This document shows, in pieces, positions 61,505 through 64,000 of a stretch of DNA of 64,000 nucleotides. Made by a program: the position numbers and the translations under genes. This stretch comes from Anas platyrhynchos (Eukaryota; Chordata; Aves; Anseriformes; Anatidae): NCBI RefSeq assembly GCF_047663525.1, contig NC_092616.1, positions 4,687,501 through 4,751,500 on the forward strand. The letters run 5' to 3'. Within the stretch, counting starts at the first letter, position 1. Each line of letters begins with the position of its first letter. Below the pieces are notes generated by a model. It was given only the letters and a program-made list of their open reading frames with translations. It did not search any database and was not told the DNA's origin.

Positions 61505-61560
61505 GAATATACCACTTAAGGAAATTTCGGCTTTGATCTTTAAATCAGTTACATTAGGCA

Positions 61561-61703
61561 AAAGAATTTTCATAGTGTCTAGCCAAGCATTATCCAGCTC
61601 CTTACTTCAGCAGGGAGCTTTTGCAACTCCCGCTCCTCAAGCGGAGCTCCTTGTTTTTATAATACAAAAGACAATGAACAAGCATTTATTGTGTATTACA
61701 CTT
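61561..61703. other. Unassigned spacer after the LTR
   Basis: About 140 bp with no recognisable gene or repeat family. It contains a small hairpin-capable stretch, CCGCTCCTCAAGCGG (61,632-61,646), inside a GGAGCT/AGCTCC inverted pair, and a minus-strand AATAAA (complement of TTTATT near 61,686). Confidence 0.4.
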
Positions 61704-62087
61704 CCCAGCTCAAACTGGGACCCCCAGCCCCTTCCCATTATGAACTGGGACCCTTAACCCCTTCCCAGTATGAATTGGGCCCACCCCAGTACAAAGTGGG
61801 ACCCCCATACCCTTCCCAGTATGAACTGGGCCCATTCCACTGCAAACTGGGAACTTTCCCCGTACAAAGCAGGGCTCCCAGCTCCAAGCCAGCTCAAACT
61901 GGGATTGTCCCCAGCTCAGACTGGGACCCCCAGCCCTTTCCCAGTATGAACTGGGCTCCCCAGCCTCATCCCAGTACAAACTGAGACCCTCAGCCCTTTC
62001 CCAGTATGAATTGGGCCCGTCCCAGTTGGAACTGGGCCCCCCAGCCCCATCCCAGTACAAACTGGGCCCATTCCCAGTACAGACTGG
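61704..62087. repeat. Minisatellite of inverted-repeat units
   Basis: Roughly 15 degenerate units of about 20-35 bp share the core CCCAGTATGAACTGGG or CCCAGTACAAACTGGG, separated by C-rich linkers such as CCCCCAGCCCCTT. Each core is an imperfect palindrome (CCCAGT against ACTGGG). The block separates the retroviral LTR from the kinesin promoter. Open frames across it are repeat artefacts. Confidence 0.9.
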
Positions 62088-62113
62088 CCGCCTTTCCCTT
62101 TGCCCCGCCCCCC

Positions 62114-62126
62114 GTTGCCAGGCAAC
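62114..62126. promoter_or_regulatory. X-box (RFX-type) palindrome
   Basis: GTTGCCAGGCAAC is a perfect inverted repeat of GTTGCC around one central base and matches the RFX-family X-box consensus. It lies 107 bp upstream of the ATG. Binding is inferred from the motif only. Confidence 0.7.
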
Positions 62127-62164
62127 CGACGCCATTTCGTCCTGCCCCGCCGGGCTGCCCGCAC

Positions 62165-62176
62165 TGCGCATGCGCG
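62165..62176. promoter_or_regulatory. NRF1-type site
   Basis: TGCGCATGCGCG matches the palindromic NRF1 consensus and is common in CpG-island promoters. It lies 57 bp upstream of the ATG. Confidence 0.7.
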
Positions 62177-62190
62177 CGCGCCGGCCTCCC

Positions 62191-62195
62191 ATTGG
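62191..62195 (-). promoter_or_regulatory. Inverted CCAAT box
   Basis: ATTGG on the plus strand, within CCCATTGGCTCC, is CCAAT on the minus strand, the usual NF-Y site form in cell-cycle promoters. Confidence 0.65.
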
Positions 62196-62210
62196 CTCCC
62201 GCCCCGCGGC

Positions 62211-62216
62211 TTCAAA
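62211..62216 (-). promoter_or_regulatory. CHR-like element
   Basis: TTCAAA on the plus strand reads TTTGAA on the minus strand, a canonical cell-cycle genes homology region sequence. It lies 16 bp before the ATG and 15 bp from the inverted CCAAT box. Six bases can occur by chance, so this rests on context. Confidence 0.5.
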
Positions 62217-62232
62217 CTGTCCGGCGGGAGCG

Positions 62233-62254
62233 ATGGCGGCGGAGGCTGCGGCTG
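62233..62254 (+). CDS. KIF22: KIF22-like exon 1 (coding part)
   Basis: The ATG at 62,233, in GGGAGCGATGG, gives Met-Ala-Ala-Glu-Ala-Ala-Ala plus one base. The donor G|GTGCGG is weak, but the leftover base joins exon 2 in frame (GCA, Ala8), which supports it. The 5' UTR must lie between the promoter motifs and the ATG. Confidence 0.65.
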
Positions 62255-63473
62255 GTGCGGGGGGGGGCTTGTGGGGGGGGATCTGAGGGGATCTGTGGGG
62301 ATTTGGGGGAAAATGGGGGGCTGGGGGGGCTCAGGGGGGTTTGGAGAAGGGGTGCGAGGCTCTGGAGGGCGTCTGGCGGTGAGGGGAGAGGGGCTGTGAG
62401 GGGCAAAAGGGGCTGTGAGGGGCATTTTGTGAGGGAACAGGCAGTGAGGGGCGTTTTGTGAGGCGATGAGGGGTTAAAGGACGCTTCGTGAGGGGACAGG
62501 GACTGTGAGGGGATATTTTGTGAGGGGATGAGGGGCTGTGAGGGGGCATTTTGTGAGGGGATGAGGGGTTAAGGGACACTTCATGAGGGGACAGGGACTG
62601 TGAGGGGGTATTTTGTGAGGGAACACAGAGCTGTGAGTGGAAAAGGGGCTGTGAGGGGACAAATCCTGAGGCACTGGTGTGTGAGGGAACATTTTGTGAG
62701 GGGCTGCGAGGGGGACAAGGGGCTGAGGGGACGGGGCTGCGAGGGGGCATTTTGGGGGTGTCAAGGGGCTGCGAGGGGACAAATCCTTAGGGAAGCAGTC
62801 AGGGAAGGGACATTTTTTGAGGGGACGGGGGGGCTTTGAGGGGACACTTTTCTAGGTGACAGGGGGCTGCGAGGACCCGGCGTCCACCCAGCCCCCCCTC
62901 AACGGCTGCCAATGCCCCCCCAGCACCCCCCCGGCGGGTTCAGGTCTGCGTCCGCCTGCGCCCCGGCCCCCCCGGTGAGGAGCCCTGCCTGCTGCCCCTC
63001 GACTGCCACACCCTGCAGCTGCGTGAGGACCCCCCCCACGCCCCCTCCTGCTACCGGTGAGCCTCGGGAGGGGGATGGCGGGCAGCACCCATGGGTGCTC
63101 CCCCCCTCCCTCACATTTTAACCCCTTTTTCCCCTCAGCTTCGATGCTGTTTACGCCGCCGCCAGCTCCACCGCCGCTGTCTACGAGGGCTCCGTCCGCC
63201 CGCTGCTGGCCCAGTTCCTGGCCGGCCGCGACGTCACCATTCTCGCCTACGGGCCCAGCGGCTCCGGTGAGCCTCGACGCCCCCTCCCCATGCCGCGGCG
63301 ACCCCCCAAAAGGCTGACACGGTGCCTCCGTGCCCCCCCCAGGGAAGACTCACACCATGCTGGGCGGTGAAGGGGAGCCCGGCTTGGTGCAGCGCGCCCT
63401 CGAGGAGCTTCTGCAGGCCGTGGGGGCCGGCCGCCGCCTCAGCGTGGCCTGCATGGAGGTGTACTGCGAGGAG
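62233..63473 (+). CDS. KIF22: Kinesin motor protein, KIF22 (Kid)-like, first four coding exons
   Basis: Four exons (62,233-62,254, 62,924-63,056, 63,139-63,266, 63,343-63,473) join in matching phases to 138 codons with no stop. All three introns obey GT-AG. The encoded N-terminus is short; VCVRLRP at 15-21 is the first motor strand, and residues 90-97 (GPSGSGKT, followed by HTMLG) form the ATP-binding P-loop. The Gly-Pro start of the P-loop, the following HTMLG and the PPRRV-VRLRP context fit KIF22, the chromosome-arm kinesin-10, better than kinesins with GQTG. Exon 4 ends at MEVYCEE, where family members continue into the VLDLL segment. Switch I, switch II and the DNA-binding tail lie beyond the window, so the gene is partial. 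Introns of 76-82 bp and heavy GC are typical of bird microchromosome genes. The family (kinesin) is certain; the paralogue is likely. Confidence 0.8.
62255..62923 (+). other. Intron 1 with G-rich minisatellite
   Basis: A 669-bp intron. From about 62,380 to 62,870 it consists mostly of degenerate repeats of TGTGAGGGGACA, TTTTGTGAGGGGATGAGGGG and GGGGCTGTGAGGGG. It begins with long G runs (62,258-62,340) that could form G-quadruplexes on the plus strand. The acceptor is a C-tract ending CAG at 62,921-62,923. Open frames here are repeat artefacts. Confidence 0.75.
62924..63056 (+). CDS. KIF22: KIF22-like exon 2
   Basis: Encodes residues 8-52, including the VCVRLRP beta-strand. It ends in phase 2 at CTACCG|GTGAGC, a good donor. 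A GGTGAG inside the exon (62,974) could act as an alternative donor. Confidence 0.8.
63139..63266 (+). CDS. KIF22: KIF22-like exon 3
   Basis: Follows an 82-bp intron with acceptor TTTTTCCCCTCAG. Encodes FDAVY through the start of the P-loop (GPSGS), including VYEGSVRPLL and the strand TILAYGP. The donor is TCCG|GTGAGC. Confidence 0.85.
63343..63473 (+). CDS. KIF22: KIF22-like exon 4
   Basis: Follows a 76-bp intron with acceptor CCCCCCCCAG. It completes the P-loop (GKTHTMLG) and encodes the following helix and strand, ending MEVYCEE in phase 0 at GAG|GTGGGC. Confidence 0.82.
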
Positions 63474-63820
63474 GTGGGCTTGTGCCCCGTTCCCCCCCCT
63501 CAAATCGCCCCCCTTTTGGTCCACCTCCCCTCCCCAGGTGCCGGTGTCCCCCCATTTCTCGACCTGTGCCATCCCCAGTCTCCAGATCTGCATTCCCCTA
63601 TAGGCAGATGCCCCCCAGACCCCACTATAGCCCCCAAAAAAGCATAACCCCCCCCCCAAAAACATATTCCCCCCCCAAATCCCCATATTCCCCCATATGA
63701 CCACCCCAAAATCCCCATTTTGCCCCCATATGCCCCCCAAAATCCCCATTTTGCCCCCATATGCCCCCAAAATCCCCATATTCCCCCATATCCCCCCCGA
63801 AATCTCCATTTTGTCCCCAG
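63474..63820 (+). other. Intron 4 start with C-rich minisatellite
   Basis: Intronic by position. From about 63,600 to 63,812 it is built of repeats such as CCCCATATGCCCCCCAAAAT and CCCCATTTTG (unit about 30 bp). No kinesin coding continues here: the expected VLDLL-type segment is absent in all frames I read. Confidence 0.6.
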
Positions 63821-64000
63821 GTGCAGCCTGGTCCCTGCTGGGCACTGCTTGGGTGCTCCCCAGCGCTGTCCTTCTGTGGCCAGGAGTGGGGGCAGCAGGC
63901 AGCAAGCTTGCACTGGGCGACCCTCGCTGACGGGCGGAGGGAGGAGCAGGGGCACCTTGCAGAGGAGCTGTGGTTGAGGAGCCAGGGCGCGCATCCCTTG
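63821..64000 (+). other. Open plus-strand stretch of unknown identity at window end
   Basis: After CAG at 63,818-63,820 a plus-strand frame stays open to the window end. A second possible acceptor, TTCTGTGGCCAG, ends at 63,883. The second half reads as a helix-like, Glu/Gln/Leu-rich peptide (for example GHLAEELWLRSQG near 63,950-63,988). It does not look like any part of a kinesin motor domain. It may be an exon of something else or chance; the opposite strand is also open here. Confidence 0.25.

Larger units (their letters stand above)
55123..61560 (+). mobile_element. 5'-truncated class I endogenous retrovirus (pro-pol-env-3' LTR)
   Basis: The satellite stops abruptly at about 55,122 and an A-rich retroviral sequence begins. 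In order it has at most the last codons of gag, a complete pro-pol frame, env, a polypurine tract and one LTR. The 5' LTR, primer-binding site, leader and nearly all of gag are missing. The Pol features (DTGAS protease, LPQGF and YVDD reverse transcriptase, RNase H, HHCC/DDE integrase ending in a WNGPY module) fit class I, gammaretrovirus-like elements. Base composition contrasts sharply with the GC-rich DNA on both sides, as expected of an insertion. The right end is uncertain: the LTR could stop at the CA at 61,553 or at 61,560. Confidence 0.9.
60937..61560 (+). mobile_element. 3' LTR of the class I retrovirus
   Basis: The LTR begins TGATATAGTATAAAC right after the polypurine tract. It holds a U3 region of about 490 bp, a TATA box at 61,426 and AATAAA at 61,499 in the correct order. 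The right end is not certain: CA at 61,552-61,553 (616-617 bp) or CA at 61,559-61,560 (624 bp). With no 5' LTR, neither a second copy nor a target-site duplication can settle it. If active it could drive transcription rightwards, towards the kinesin gene about 0.8 kb away. Confidence 0.85.
62088..62232 (+). promoter_or_regulatory. CpG-rich promoter of the KIF22-like gene
   Basis: This GC-dense block lies between the minisatellite and the first ATG and has no TATA box. It contains, in order, GC boxes (CCCCGCCCCCC, about 62,103-62,113), a perfect palindromic X-box, an NRF1-type site, an inverted CCAAT box and a CHR-like TTTGAA on the minus strand close to the ATG. Together these fit a housekeeping or cell-cycle promoter. 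CHR and CCAAT elements are known from G2/M genes, the class to which KIF22 belongs. Confidence 0.75.

Noticed and set aside
61443..61984. Plus-strand frames of 97-104 codons across the LTR end and minisatellite
   Set aside because: They span LTR R/U5 and repeat units; the peptide is just the repeated inverted-repeat unit in translation.
62331..62839. Proline/serine-rich minus-strand and glycine-rich plus-strand frames in intron 1
   Set aside because: They are translations of the G-rich minisatellite, and the surrounding exons splice across it in matching phase.
63234..63994. Minus-strand frames of 164-223 codons at the window end
   Set aside because: They run antisense through kinesin exon 4 and the C-rich minisatellite; the glycine-rich repeats are repeat translation. 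I cannot exclude a real antisense exon, but nothing supports one.

Overview
The window looks like avian nuclear DNA, probably from a GC-rich microchromosome or dot chromosome. The evidence is a solo LTR that I recognise as the common avian ERVL type, an A-rich class I endogenous retrovirus with an avian-style LTR, and the first exons of a kinesin gene that is very GC-rich, has introns of only 76-82 bp and contains GC-rich minisatellites. No bacterial or phage gene organisation is present.

Layout. (1) About 1-55,122 is one continuous head-to-tail satellite. Two 14-bp monomers, GTGACCTCAGCGCG and GGAACCTCAGCGAT, tend to alternate as a 28-bp dimer. The array is organised into a higher-order repeat of about 16-17.8 kb: the end of a rearranged copy (to about 10,597), two full copies (10,598-26,624 and 26,625-44,247) and a truncated copy (44,248 to about 50,370). 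Individual copies carry private tandem duplications of 3,583 bp (2,278-9,443) and 1,819 bp (28,907-32,544). Both full copies contain the same minus-strand ERVL solo LTR (17,746-18,805 and 35,564-36,624) flanked by the same 5-bp target duplication, so one insertion was later copied with its satellite surroundings. From about 50.4 kb to 55.1 kb the array is less ordered, as expected of an array edge. (2) 55,123 to about 61,560 is a 5'-truncated class I (gamma-like) endogenous retrovirus. It lacks the 5' LTR and nearly all of gag, but has uninterrupted pro-pol and env frames, a polypurine tract and a 3' LTR with TATA box and AATAAA. (3) 61,704-62,087 is a minisatellite of inverted-repeat units. 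(4) 62,088-62,232 is a compact CpG-rich promoter with X-box, NRF1, inverted CCAAT and CHR-like motifs. It drives a plus-strand kinesin gene, most like KIF22, whose first four coding exons (138 codons, through the P-loop) lie at 62,233-63,473. The rest of that gene is outside the window, or is not recognisable in the last 500 bases.

The many short open frames across the satellite are a by-product of its periodicity: three 14-bp monomers are 42 bp, so any open stretch reads as a repeating 14-residue peptide. I do not annotate them as genes. I found no new enzymatic or defence system. The most unusual content is the satellite with its nested, recently duplicated architecture and dense transcription-factor-like motifs, and a retroviral Env with two polybasic sites and no CX6CC motif.
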